64,000 bases of DNA, taken from the NCBI GenBank assembly GCA_030272155.1, contig CP126199.1, forward strand, positions 2,356,001 to 2,420,000, given 5' to 3'. Shown piece after piece: positions 1-10,600 of the stretch. The first letter of the stretch is position 1, and the number at the start of each line of letters is the position of its first letter. Position numbers and translations under genes: made by a program. Under the pieces are notes generated by a model, which was given only the letters and a program-made list of their open reading frames with translations, was not told the origin of the DNA and did not search any database. This stretch comes from Tetradesmus obliquus (Eukaryota > Chlorophyta > Chlorophyceae > Sphaeropleales > Scenedesmaceae).

Positions 1-517
1 TGCTGCACCTGCTGCAGCATCCTTGCAGGAAACTGCTCATCTGACCGTACTGCCTGCAGCGCCCCTCGAATGCGTACCGCCCCTGCTGCAAGTGACCTGG
101 AAAGCAGGCCAGCATCAGAGCACATCAGCTGCCACTCAACCGAGTTGAGGCTGCTGTGCCAGGCCACTGGCAGTGCCCAAGAAGGGTCCTCTGCTGCTTC
201 ACCCAGCTCAGTGCAGCTGCGCACATGGATGCTCCATGCGGCAGAGCCAAAGTAGTCAGGCGGCAGCTGCATTTGCGAGCAATCCACATTTGCTTCACCT
301 GGAGCCACATTGCTGTCCAAAGTTTCAAATTGCTGCTGATCTGTAACTGCAGGTTTGGGCTGCAGCTTCAAAGTGGATGCGACAGCAGCACTGCCAGCGG
401 CAGGTATGGCTGCTGCTGCAGGCTGCTGCAGCGGCAGCAGTGCTGCAGCCTCATGGTTGGGTGGAGTCAGGTCCTTGAGGTGAGCCAGGTCTACCCAAGC
501 AGCACCTGGAGCCCCAT

Positions 518-560
<43 letters not shown>

Positions 561-2942
561 TGCAGGGCCTGCCGACGGCTTGCTGCTGCTGCTGCTGCTT
601 GTGATGCCAGCAGCTGTGCTGGCAGCGGCTGTTGTGCAGCCACCTGACGGCCCTGTTGCTGCCGCGGCTGCTGTGCGGAGGTCAAATGCTAGGCCTAGGC
701 AGGCATCCTGCAGGCAGCACGCGTACGATCATGTTTGTGTGATCAATCTTCAGTCAACAGATGTACAATACCTACAATGCCCTGGTGGGTGCTTGTGTGA
801 AGGCTTTTGAGCTGATGAGCCACATCCGTGTGAGCATTGCAGCCATACCATTGCTTCTTGCCACACCACCGAGACATCCACAAAGGCTACAGTTGGTAGA
901 GCGTGCTGAAAATGGTTTATAACAATTAACAAAAACCGTCTTCTCAGTTTGACTGAAAGCCCAGGCTGCTGTGTGAGCAAGCAGATCACGCGCCTGCAAC
1001 GCTGGCGGCCGCGCCTGGCCCGGCAGCGGGCGCTTGCGCAGGTAGCACATCAGCAGCCACAGCAGCGAGGAACCGCGTCATTGCTGCTGACGTACTGGCC
1101 ATCCCTGCAGTGCAGGCTGGCAGTCGCCTGCAGCACAGCAAACAAGTCAACAAACAACATTGCAGACTCAGGGCCGCACTAGTGGCAGTCAGGCACATTC
1201 GCTGCTGCAATTAACGCCTTGCAAGTCCCTCTGCCCTGCTGGTGTGGCATCATCAAATACGGGGTGTCATTCACGAAGAGGCTGCATACTCCATCTAAAT
1301 CTACACAACCCCCAAAGTGCAGTGCATATGCTGCCTACACCTTTATAGTTGTGCATATAATGTGACTTGAATGTTCAGGCTGTGCATTACTTTGCTGCTG
1401 CCACTTCTTGAGTCCGCCACGACACGCAAATGCAACACCTTGTCTGCTGAAAAAGCCTGTTTGTTGAGCATGCAAGCGCTCGCACTGCTAACCATTACCA
1501 TACAACTAAACCCTCACCTTGAGCTGCTGCAGAGTTGCCTCTGGGATGTGCAGCAGCTGCGTGCTCAGGCTGCTGACATCTGCCACCACCTTGGACCCTG
1601 CCCGGCTGCTGCTGCTGCTGCTGCTGCTGCTACCACCACCGCCACCGCCACCACCAGCAGCAGCAGGACCGCCAGCCACATCCTTGGCAGTGACAGCAGC
1701 AGCGCCAAGCAGCTGTTGCTGCTCAGCCCTGCTGCCACCTCCAAAGCCACAGAGTGAGGCTTTTGTGGCTGGCAGCAGCCCCTGCCGCTGCAGCAGCGCC
1801 TGCTTGATGTGCCGCTGCTCTGCCCTCACTTGTGCCACCGCTGCTGCTGCTGCCTTGAAGCCACCAAGCCAGCTGTTGGGCAGTACGCGGGTGGGGTACA
1901 GTGGATCTGGGGTATGAGGGAAGGGCTGGGGCTTAGGGTTTGATGTTGCAGGGGCCCTGCTGGCATGGGTTAAGGTTGTCTCTGGTGTGGTGCTTGTGAG
2001 GGTGGCGGGTGCTGCTGCTGTAGCTGGTGGGGTGCTAGGGCTTGCTGGCAGCTGCTCCTGTGCCTGCTGCTGCTGCTGCTGCAGGCGCTGCTGCGTAATG
2101 GCTGCAGCTGGGGCGTCGCCCAATGCAGCAGCAGGTGACACAGGCACAGCTGAACTGGTTGGCAGTGGCGGAGCAGCACTGCTGCTGCTGCTGCTGGTAG
2201 GGGCTGCATGCTGCACCATACCGTGCCATGAGGGCTTCTCTTTGAGGCCGCCAGCATATCCTGTGCTGAAGCAAGCACTGATCACTGTGCTCGTGGTACT
2301 GGCCACACTTATGCTCGGCTGCAGAGAGGCAGTCTCGTCAGCCTCTGCTGCAGTGCTGGAGGCGTCTGTGAAAGGCAGCACGCTCAGGCTAGCACATCCA
2401 GGCTGGCCTGACAGGCCTGAAAGTCCTGAGGCATCTGTCAGGCCTGCAGCCAGGGCTGGTGAAGGCATCAGGCTGCTGCTGCTGTTGATGTTGGGGCGGT
2501 TGTCTATAGGACAGCTGTCGATGATTGCAGCTTGGCTTGCTGTGCTTGCAGCCATGGCACATGATGTTGCGGTCCCTGATGGTGTGTTGCCGTCTCCAGT
2601 TGCAGGAGGCGCCTCCACAGCATGTGCGCTGCGGCTGTGCTGTGCTGTAAGCGGTGCTGCGCTGCTGCCGCTGTTGCTGCTGCCGCTGTTGCTGAGAAAC
2701 GCTGCAGCATCCTTGGACCATCCCAGAGGTGTCGGTGCCACTGCTGCTGCTGGTGCAGTTGGCAGCAGTGCTTGTGGGTGGTTGATGCCTGGAAGCTTCA
2801 CTGGTGCAGCAGGCGCAGACTTCATGGCTTGTGGCACAGCTGCAGCAGCTGCTGCTGGTGGCGATGCACTCTTCTGACCAGCATTGTTGCCATCTGGTGC
2901 TGCTTTCGCCAGGTCAACCAGAACCTTCTTGGCATAGCATAC

Positions 2943-2975
<33 letters not shown>

Positions 2976-4864
2976 TGCTGCAGCAGCTGGTGCCGCTGCA
3001 GCTGCTTCGCCTGCCGCTGCTGCGCCAGCCATCAGGGAGTTGTAGAGGCCGGCCCAGTGCTGCAGGAACCTCACATATGACCTGCCATCTGCAGCAGCAG
3101 CAGTGCAGCAGGCACTTCCTGAGGTCCTGCTGATGCAAGGTGAGAGGAAAGAGCAACCTGCGCATACAACAGTGCTAAGCTGATCACCACAATGAGCATG
3201 CAGAGCCAGCAATGCTGCACGAGACAAGATGCTGGTAGAATCACCAACGTCAATGAATATGCAGCTAGCCTTCACCGTTTGACAGCAGCACACGTGAGCA
3301 CATGTGGCTCACCTAGCACGACATGTGAAGCTGTCACAGCCAGGATGCTGCCACCCCCTGCCAGCTGTGTCAGCCGCACAGCCAGCACTGGCGCGTCACC
3401 GGACAGCACCGCTGCTGCATCCATGCGCTGCAATGCACCGCGTAAGGCAGCATGCGTGAAGGATTGAATCACACATATGTGTCAGCAGGGACATTGTACG
3501 CTGAGACGCCTGCTGATCTATGTTGTGCAGGTCAGAATCCGAACAGCGCTTATTGAACCCCTTTGCAAGCGGCAGTCACGACACAAAACTGCTTGCGGCA
3601 GTTGTAGCGCAGTGAGCACCTGCTGGTTGAGACAGCCAGCTTCATTGCAGGTGCAAGCTTCCAGCGTTGACAGGCGCCACACAAACAGTTTGATGCCACG
3701 CTTGCATTCCAAGCCACGCGACAGCACACATGTAAACGCAATGCCAGCGTAAAAAAGCAGGCGTGTCATGCACTTGAGGCAGCTAGCCGACGCCTAAGCT
3801 GCAACAAAACAAACACAACGCACCTCCATGTAAGGCGGCAGCGTGGACTCCTTAGCATCAGGAAAGGCGAAGCCCTGCCGTTGTGTCATCACTCCAGTCT
3901 GCAGCAGCTCAGCCAGGCTGCTGCTGCTGCTGTGCACGTTGAAGGGCACGCCGGCGTTGCAGCAGGCCAGCTGCCAGTTGGTGATGCGAGCAAAGCGTAA
4001 GACAGGCTTCTCTGGCTGCACCCTGTGAGAGTGCAGAACAAGTGGCGGATGTGCGGAAGCATGGTGGCGGATGTCAGGAAAGCAGCTGACTGCCCAAGCT
4101 GCATTGCAGTCTGATCAACCGTGCCTGATGCTTGCAGCAACAGTTTTGCCTAACAAGAGTTGATCGCAAGACGGTGTCTTTTGCAGATGCTGTGAGAACT
4201 AAGTGAAAGGCCCAGGGAGGAGAGCTGCAGATGCCAAAGTACAGAATGAAATGTGTGAGATGTGCGCTGCGCATACGGCTGCAGCAAAGCAGCTGATTCT
4301 GTCCTAGTGTCCTGTTATAACATCTTGAACCCGACTGGGAGCCCCACCTTGCAGCCAGGGTGGGGAAGGCATCCAGTGCTGCTGACAGGGCTTCCTTAAG
4401 AGCAGCAGGCTGCAGCGTTTCTTTGAAGAGGAAGGCCCAGGGCAGCACACACCTATTGGTGCCGACATGCCTGTCAAGGGCAGTGAACTGCAGCAGCAAG
4501 GAGGATGGTTGGCATGGTGATGCAGCGTCAGCAGAGCAGCTGGGTCTTGACAGCACAGAGAAATGGCGCAGCTGCAGCAGCTGCATACACAAGTCAAGAG
4601 CAGGGGCAGACTTGCTGCACGGGCTCACTCGAGGCACATTGACCCGCTTGAAAGCACATCTATGTCTAAACACACGCTGAAGGTGATTGGTTTTGGTTGC
4701 AGGTGAGCTAGCCACCTGCAGGCATATTGGTCTGCTGGGCTTGTGCCACATCTGCTGCTCCCAGGGAAGCATACCTGATGCCGCTCGATGGTCACCCCGC
4801 GGGGGAAGGCTTTGGCGTATACTGCTACTGGCGCCTCAGAGGTCGTGCTTTCGAAAGCCTTCAT
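1..4864 (-). CDS. BAHD-family acyltransferase, 3' end beyond the window
   Basis: BAHD enzymes transfer acyl groups from acyl-CoA to alcohols or amines, usually in the cytosol. Exons that fit by splice site and phase are 4864-4775, 4487-4348, 4022-3824, 3427-3313 and 3088-1518, then about 1127-960 and 707-9. The catalytic HxxxD motif is made by splicing: HVVL ends one exon with a split codon and the next begins with the rest of Asp, giving HVVLDG. Other family landmarks are TASHVV, DGRSYVRFLQHWAGLY, YVSSNDA, LLWLLMCYLRKRPLPG and LPPDYFGSAAW. The C-terminal DFGWG region lies off the window. Between the HxxxD helix and the ATLQQLK helix sits a Ser/Ala/Pro/Gln-rich insert of about 450 residues (about 1575-3010), absent from usual BAHD proteins. 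In exon 6 the frame of YVSSNDAV and that of LLWLLM differ by one base, so there is a sequence error or recent damage. Exon 7 codes about 230 residues including a poly-Ser tract. Family call firm; substrate unknown. Confidence 0.82.
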
Positions 4865-5247
4865 GTTGCAGGCGTCGCTTGGAGAGGCTGTGCTACATGT
4901 CGTTGCTGCTGCTGCTTCGCTGCTTTCACTGGACCAGCAATTATCCAAAAGACAAAGATTGCACAATACGAGTGTGTGTTTGGTCGTGTTGACTGCATCC
5001 AAACACGATCGCGCACATGTATCATTCCAAGACTAGGCGGGAACAATGGGTTCGACGTACGAGACACACGCAGCTGTACAACCGCTCTACAGTTCGCTCG
5101 ATGCAGCGCCACGAGAACGCCAACACATGTCAAATTGTCTCAACTGATGATGTCAGCATCGTCGCTTGTGACAAGACGTATTCGTTCACACCTCTCAATT
5201 GAAGCACACCAACCACTGCACGTGGCACACCAGCACACCTCCTCCCC
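4865..5247. other. Intergenic: BAHD promoter side and AP2 3' side
   Basis: This spacer is richer in A/T than its flanks and has no credible open frame. It should contain the promoter and 5' leader of the BAHD gene (reading left) and the 3' untranslated region of the AP2 exon. I saw no clear TATA box or TGTAA poly(A) signal in it. Confidence 0.5.
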
Positions 5248-6807
5248 TCAAACGACTTCTTCCAGTTCCTGCTCCTCATCCTCTGGCTGGTCTGTATCCA
5301 TAGGCATCCATGTGCCTAGCCCTGCCAGCAAGCCAGCTGCATCCAGCTCCTCGTCTGTTGCTGCAGCAGCTGCCGCCACAGCAGCAGCACCCCCACCCCC
5401 ACCCCCTTCCACCCCAGCACCCTCACCAGCTGCCGCTGCTGTTGCTGCAACATCTCCCACCTCACCAGGAAAATTCACAACCGCTCCAGCGCCCCTGATG
5501 CGCCGTGCTGCAGCATCATACGCCCGAGCTGCCTCCTCTGCTGTATCAAAGCTGCCGAGCCACACCCGCCTACCTAACGTGTTATCCCTAATCTCGGCCG
5601 CAAACTTGCCACTCGGCCGCTGCCGCACGCCAACAAACGGCGTCGTGCACCACGCCACGTTGCTGCTCGAAGGCTTGCCAGACGGCGTGCGGCGGCTGAT
5701 TCCTGCAAGTGCATTCGCAAGGCTTCCTGCAAGACTGCCCATCACGCCACGTGCAGCGCCCTTGCTGCTGTTGCCAGGCCCGCCAGGATCACCTGCTGCT
5801 GCTGCTGCTGCGCCAGCCGCCGGCCCCAGGCGGCTAGCTGCTGCTGGTGCTACTCGCCGCCGGCGGGCCTTGCTAGACTTTCTACTGCTGCCATAATCCG
5901 GATCGCCAGCGTCTCCTGCTGCTGTTTGCTGCTGCTGCTGCTGCTGCTGCTGCTCATCATCATCATCTTCATCATCCAGCAGCCAATCGTCTTTTAAGCA
6001 GTCTTCGTAGCGTGCTGCGCTAGGGCTGCTCACAAAGTCAAAGCCGCCGTCTGCTGCTGCTCCAAACCCTACCTCTGCAGAACCCTCATCGTCATCGTCA
6101 CAATCCATGAAGACATCTCCGCTGCCCATGTTGCTGCCCTCTGCTGCTGCATCTTTCACTCCCCTGCCTGCAGCCATGCCACGGCCACTGCCGCCTGCAA
6201 CGCCGTTGCTGCCTGCTGCTGCTAGGGCGTCATGCTGCTGCAGCAGCTGCTGGATCGCCTGCAGATCTGCAACGGTCAACGAGCAATCGCCACTGCCACC
6301 AGCGCCCGCTGCTGCAGCTGCACCGTGCATGCTGCGTGGGTGGTGCCGATGCAGGCCGTTGCTCGCAACAGGCGATCGCCGGGGCAGCTGCCCAGCAGCA
6401 GCAGCAGGGGCGAGGCGGCTGCGCTGCTGCCCAGCAGCAGCAGCAGCAGCAGAGGGGCTGCTGACAAGCTCTGCAGCATCCCACTCCATCTTCTCCTCCT
6501 TGATCTGCCTGCTGAAACCTGCACCCAGATGCCCTGAACCGCCGCTGCCGCTGCGGCCAGCAGCAGCTGCAGCGTCCATGCTCCCTGCTCTTCCTGCTGC
6601 CGCAAAGTGCATCGCTAGGTGCAGCTGAGGGTCCTTGACATCGCCGTCAGCTGCTGCTGATGCGACCCGATCAGGTAGGCGGCCAGCTGCTGCTGCTGCT
6701 GCTGAGTGGCGTGCTGCTGCTGGTGCTGCTGTTGCTTGTGGTGCAAGCTTGGTGAGGTCTGCTGGTGCCTCCTGGTCCTCTGCAGGAATGTCCAGCTTGG
6801 GCAGCAG
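5248..6807 (-). CDS. AP2/ERF-domain transcription factor exon
   Basis: This single exon of 520 codons including the stop opens at a good acceptor (CAG at 6810-6808) in phase 0. The AP2/ERF domain lies near the C-terminus at about 5466-5645, with [38 protein letters not shown] and a closing NFPGE: the three-strand sheet and helix that bind GCC-box-like DNA. Basic stretches (KARRRR) beside it may be nuclear localisation signals. The rest is low complexity: poly-Ala, poly-Gln, Ser-rich and acidic blocks such as DCDDDDEGS, and a Glu-rich C-terminus typical of activation regions. No ATG sits at the exon start; the first internal Met codons lie about 65 to 75 residues in. The preceding exon of the helical gene (8103-7521) ends in the matching phase, so this may be the last exon of that gene rather than a separate one. 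AP2 identity is very sure; the gene boundary is not. Confidence 0.88.
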   Translation of the reverse strand: MLPKLDIPAEDQEAPADLTKLAPQATAAPAAARHSAAAAAAGRLPDRVASAAADGDVKDPQLHLAMHFAAAGRAGSMDAAAAAGRSGSGGSGHLGAGFSRQIKEEKMEWDAAELVSSPSAAAAAAGQQRSRLAPAAAAGQLPRRSPVASNGLHRHHPRSMHGAAAAAGAGGSGDCSLTVADLQAIQQLLQQHDALAAAGSNGVAGGSGRGMAAGRGVKDAAAEGSNMGSGDVFMDCDDDDEGSAEVGFGAAADGGFDFVSSPSAARYEDCLKDDWLLDDEDDDDEQQQQQQQQQTAAGDAGDPDYGSSRKSSKARRRRVAPAAASRLGPAAGAAAAAAGDPGGPGNSSKGAARGVMGSLAGSLANALAGISRRTPSGKPSSSNVAWCTTPFVGVRQRPSGKFAAEIRDNTLGRRVWLGSFDTAEEAARAYDAAARRIRGAGAVVNFPGEVGDVAATAAAAGEGAGVEGGGGGGAAAVAAAAAATDEELDAAGLLAGLGTWMPMDTDQPEDEEQELEEVV

Positions 6808-7192
6808 CTGCAGGAACACAATATGGAAATTGAGTTCAGCAGCGCACAGTAGCAGGGAGTGAGGCGTCATACAGAGAGACAGCTGCAAAAAACAGTTTCT
6901 GTTGCAGGGGCAACAGGCACAGGATGTCCAGCTTGGGCAGCAGCTGCAGGATTCACAACACAAAAAGTGCGGCATTAGTGGTAGCAGGCAGTGAGGCGTC
7001 ATACAGAGAAACAGCTGCAAGCAACAGCCACTGCTGCAGGGGCAACAGGTGCAGGATGTCCAGTTTGAACAGCGGCGGCAGACAACACAGCACTAATAGT
7101 GCAGCGTCAGACAGAAACAGGCAGCCGGGAGGAACACAACAACAACTGCACCCTCTGCAACGGCCACTGCTGCAGGGGCAACAGGTGCAGGT
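6790..7192 (-). repeat. Three tandem copies of a 3' splice site unit
   Basis: A unit of about 134 bp is repeated three times, starting near 6790, 6926 and 7058. Each copy holds the same landmarks: GTCCAGCTTGGGCAGCAGC (GTCCAGTTTGAACAGC in the third), a GAGGCGTCATACAGAGA-like segment (degraded in the third) and GGGGCAACAGGTGCAGGA. On the minus strand this is the acceptor and first codons of the AP2 exon (LLPKLDI). Only the leftmost copy leads into the long exon. The others lie inside the preceding intron. Confidence 0.85.
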
Positions 7193-7300
7193 ATCATGCA
7201 CAGCATGCGCTTTTGACTTGGTGCAGGCCACAACATGCACCATCCCTCCATACACATCAACCCAGGTGCCGCGTAGTTTTTGTAATTCGACATCAATCAC

Positions 7301-7600
7301 TCACCGGTGGTGCAGGCAGGGGGTCCTGCCAGCCGTTTAAACCCAGCTTCGCAACAGACTTGCGCAGGTCTGCAATCAGATCAATCTCTCTCCAGCCGAA
7401 TCACCAGCAGGTCCACCCTGGCAACTGCCAGCTTTGCAACAGACTTGCACGACACACCGTCACCAAACTCAACCCCACAGAAAGCCCCACACCCCGTACA
7501 CATCAGTCCCTGTTACTCACTGGTGGCGCAGGCAGTGGGTCCTGCCAGCCGTTTATACCCAGCTTCGCAACAGACTTGCGCAGATCTGCAATCAGATCAA
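7301..7600 (-). repeat. Duplicated exon end with 5' splice site
   Basis: The last 60 or so bases of the helical-protein exon at 7521-7600, with its donor and flanking intron, recur at 7303-7380 with about 95 percent identity (shared CCAGCCGTTTA and CAACAGACTTGCGCAG). A third fragment lies near 7430-7455 (GCAACAGACTTGCA). All lie in or at the edge of the intron before the AP2 exon. Confidence 0.85.
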
Positions 7601-10600
7601 TCTCCAGCTGATTCACAAGCAGGTCACCCTCATCATCTGCAGTGTCCTCATCCGGGCTCACTGGCTCCAGGAACTTCAGCAGCCGCTGCAAGTTCAGCGT
7701 CATCCAGTGACACTGCACCGTGAACTCCGCCTCGCTGCGCGCTGAACTTCGCAGCCCGCCCACCAGGAGCTTCACGAAGCGCTGCTGCAGCTGCTGCGGC
7801 AGCTCAGCATTCCAGTAATGCAAATTCCCCAGCAGCTTGAACAGCAGTAGGCTTCTATCCAACGCAGCTGCCTTTGCATTTGGCAGCGCTGTGGTATCTG
7901 CTTCAGCTGCGCTGCCGTCGCGTCGGCTGCGCGCGCTGCTGCTGCTGCTGCTGGCAGCGCAGCCTGGCAGCGGCTTTGCGAGCACTAGCCAGCGGGAGAT
8001 GCTCTGGATCTTGTTTGCCTCTTTGATGGCTGCTGATGTGGTGCTGCCCACATGCACCAGGTCTGGCATGTGCTGGCTCACTGCCACTTCGCCCGCACAC
8101 CACCTGATGCAGCGGCGAGATGCAGCAGAAAGGCATGCGGGGACAAGGCAATGCAGGCACAGGGTGAGATTCAACAAAGGCATTTGCCGCACCCTGCTGT
8201 TGCACATGTCTAACACCAGCATTGGAAGTGACAAACACAGTGCATAGCAGAGCTATGCAAGCACGATTCTACAAAGCAGAGCTGCTGCCCCCTCTCCATA
8301 TGCCGCAAACCCACCTCGCTGCAAAGGCCACGGGATCAGCCGCCAGCGCCCTCCCCAGCACGCCACCTAGCCCTTGCATAGCTACCTCTCTTAAACCTGA
8401 GTCATCAGCAGCAAGCTCAAGCAGCCGCAGCACGCTCAGCAGCAGCTGCGGCTCGCCCGGCTTGGCAGCAACGGCCTCAGCTTGCAGAGCTGCTGCTGCT
8501 GCGGGGGAGAGTGCTGGCAGGTTGAGGCGGCCGTCTGGATCGAAGAGCGGCTCCTTAGGGTCTAATGAAGCCTTGCGCACCTGCGGTTTAGCAGTACGTG
8601 ATGTGACAGTGTTTATGAGGGTTTTGTAATAGTATGAGGTTGAACCGGCCATCTGGGTCGACGGGCGGTTCCTTGGGGTCTGGCGTCTGACAAGGCCTTG
8701 CCCACCTGTGCTTGTGTGAGTTTTTCTGTGTGGAGAGTCTAGGTTTGTTTAGGAGTGAGTGCTATGATGAAACAGGCAGCCGAGCAGCTGAGCCAGCACG
8801 CTGCCAGCAACCCTCTTCTCTGGTGGTGGGTGGAGTCCTCGCTGAAAGACCACTAGAGCAGACAACAGCACCATTGCATAGAATGACAGCGCACCTCTGT
8901 CCCTTGCTGTATGCACACAACACGCAGATGTACGGACTGTTCCACGGCTGCCTCTTCACCTACCCTGTCACTTCAACAGCTGCATGTCATACTAAACACA
9001 ACATAACTCCACAAACAAAAGCACACCATACCTGCTCGCTGAGCGGGAAGGGTGCGGGCTGCAGGTAGCGCTGCGCCAGTTGGCACGCGGTGTGCACAAA
9101 GCTCAGCAGCCGCAGCCTGCTGCTGGGCTGCAGCGCCAGCGAGTCAATGAGGCTGGGGGAGCTTACAACACTAAGCTAACATGCACATAATACACCAATG
9201 CACGCACTGTTCCGGCGACTGCCTCTCCACCGCTCACCTGTCATTTCAGCTGCATACTATATTAGACACAACATAACTCCACAGTCAGAAGTACACACGC
9301 GCACCTGCTCGCTAGGTGGAAAGGGTGCGGGTTGCAGGTAGCGCTGCGCCAGGTGGCACGCGGTGTGCACAAAGTGCAGCAGCCGCAGCCTGCTGCTGGG
9401 CTGCAGCGCCAGCGAGTCGATGAGGCTTGGGGAGGAAAACTCGCTCAGCTGCACCAGCAGCGCGTTGCAGCGCGCCAACAGCAGCGGCGCAATGCCCTCT
9501 TTGCTACCTGCGTTGCCTGTAGCAGGGAGTTGCACAGGCGGAGTGGAGCCACGGTCAGCAAAGGCTGGGGGTTGAAACAAGGAAGACACAGCGGATAGCC
9601 TGAAACTGAGCAGCCCGCGGCACAACAGATGCACACGCCCTGCTAGAGCTGTTACATGCCATCTGTTGCCCCTGATCTTGCAAGCACATAGCGCCATGCA
9701 TGCGGTAGTCACATGCTGTGCCCAGCAAGCACAGAAAGGGCTCTCACCAGACAGCAAATAAGCCAGTGAAGCTCCAGCGCTCAGCAGGCGCATGATGGGC
9801 ACCCCTCCCTTACTGATGAACACATGCTGCTAAAGTACGATGCCACTGCTGCTGCACCAAATCGTGCAAAGGTGGTGGTGATGGCCAGCCACATGCTGCC
9901 ATGCCGTGCCTTCATTGTGCACAAACAACATATTCAGCTCTCACCAGACGGCAGATCAGCCAGTGAGGCGCCAGCGCTCAGCAGGCGCATAATAAGCACC
10001 CCTGCCTTACTGATGAACACACGCTGCTAAGGTACGATGCCACTGCTGCTGCACCACATCCAACAATGGTGATGGTGATGGCCAGCCACTTGCTGCCATG
10101 CCATGCATTCGTTGTGCACAAATAACATGATGCAAATCTGCTCCTCAGTAAAGGTTAAGCTCTCACCAGACAGCAGGTCAGCCAGTGAGGCGCCAGCGCT
10201 CAGCAGCCGCATGATAGGCACCCCGCCCTTGCTCATGACCACACGCTGCTACAGTAAGTTAAGATGCCACCGCTGCTGCACCAAATCCTGCAGTGCTGGG
10301 TGATCGCCAGCCACCCGCCAAGCAATTGATATCCGTCAATACAATTGGCCCTCACCAGACAGCAGGTCAGCCAGTGATGCTCCAGCGCTCAGCAGCCGCA
10401 TGATGGGCACCCCGCCCTTGCTGATGAGCAGCGTGGCGTGGTACATCAGGCCATGCCCGTACAGCTGCGATATGTGATGCAGCGCCACGCCGCTGTGCTG
10501 CGACAGCTCCTGCATGGCGCAGCAGGTTGGTCAAACAGGTCAAACAAGTGAACAAAACTGCTTTATAGCCATAAGCAAATGCCAGGCTATGGGGCGTCAT

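Noticed and set aside
1987-2877. Long plus-strand open frame of about 296 codons
   Set aside because: It is the mirror of the low-complexity BAHD exon: CTG runs stay open in all frames. It has no domain, and the minus-strand exon fits the gene model.
4727-5896. Plus-strand open frame of about 389 codons
   Set aside because: It lies opposite the AP2/ERF exon, whose minus-strand reading gives a perfect AP2 domain. The plus-strand reading is Ala/Pro/Ser low complexity.
9741-10440. Regularly spaced repeats that might suggest a CRISPR-like array
   Set aside because: The repeats are about 100 bp, are coding exon ends with splice donors, and lie in a eukaryotic intron.
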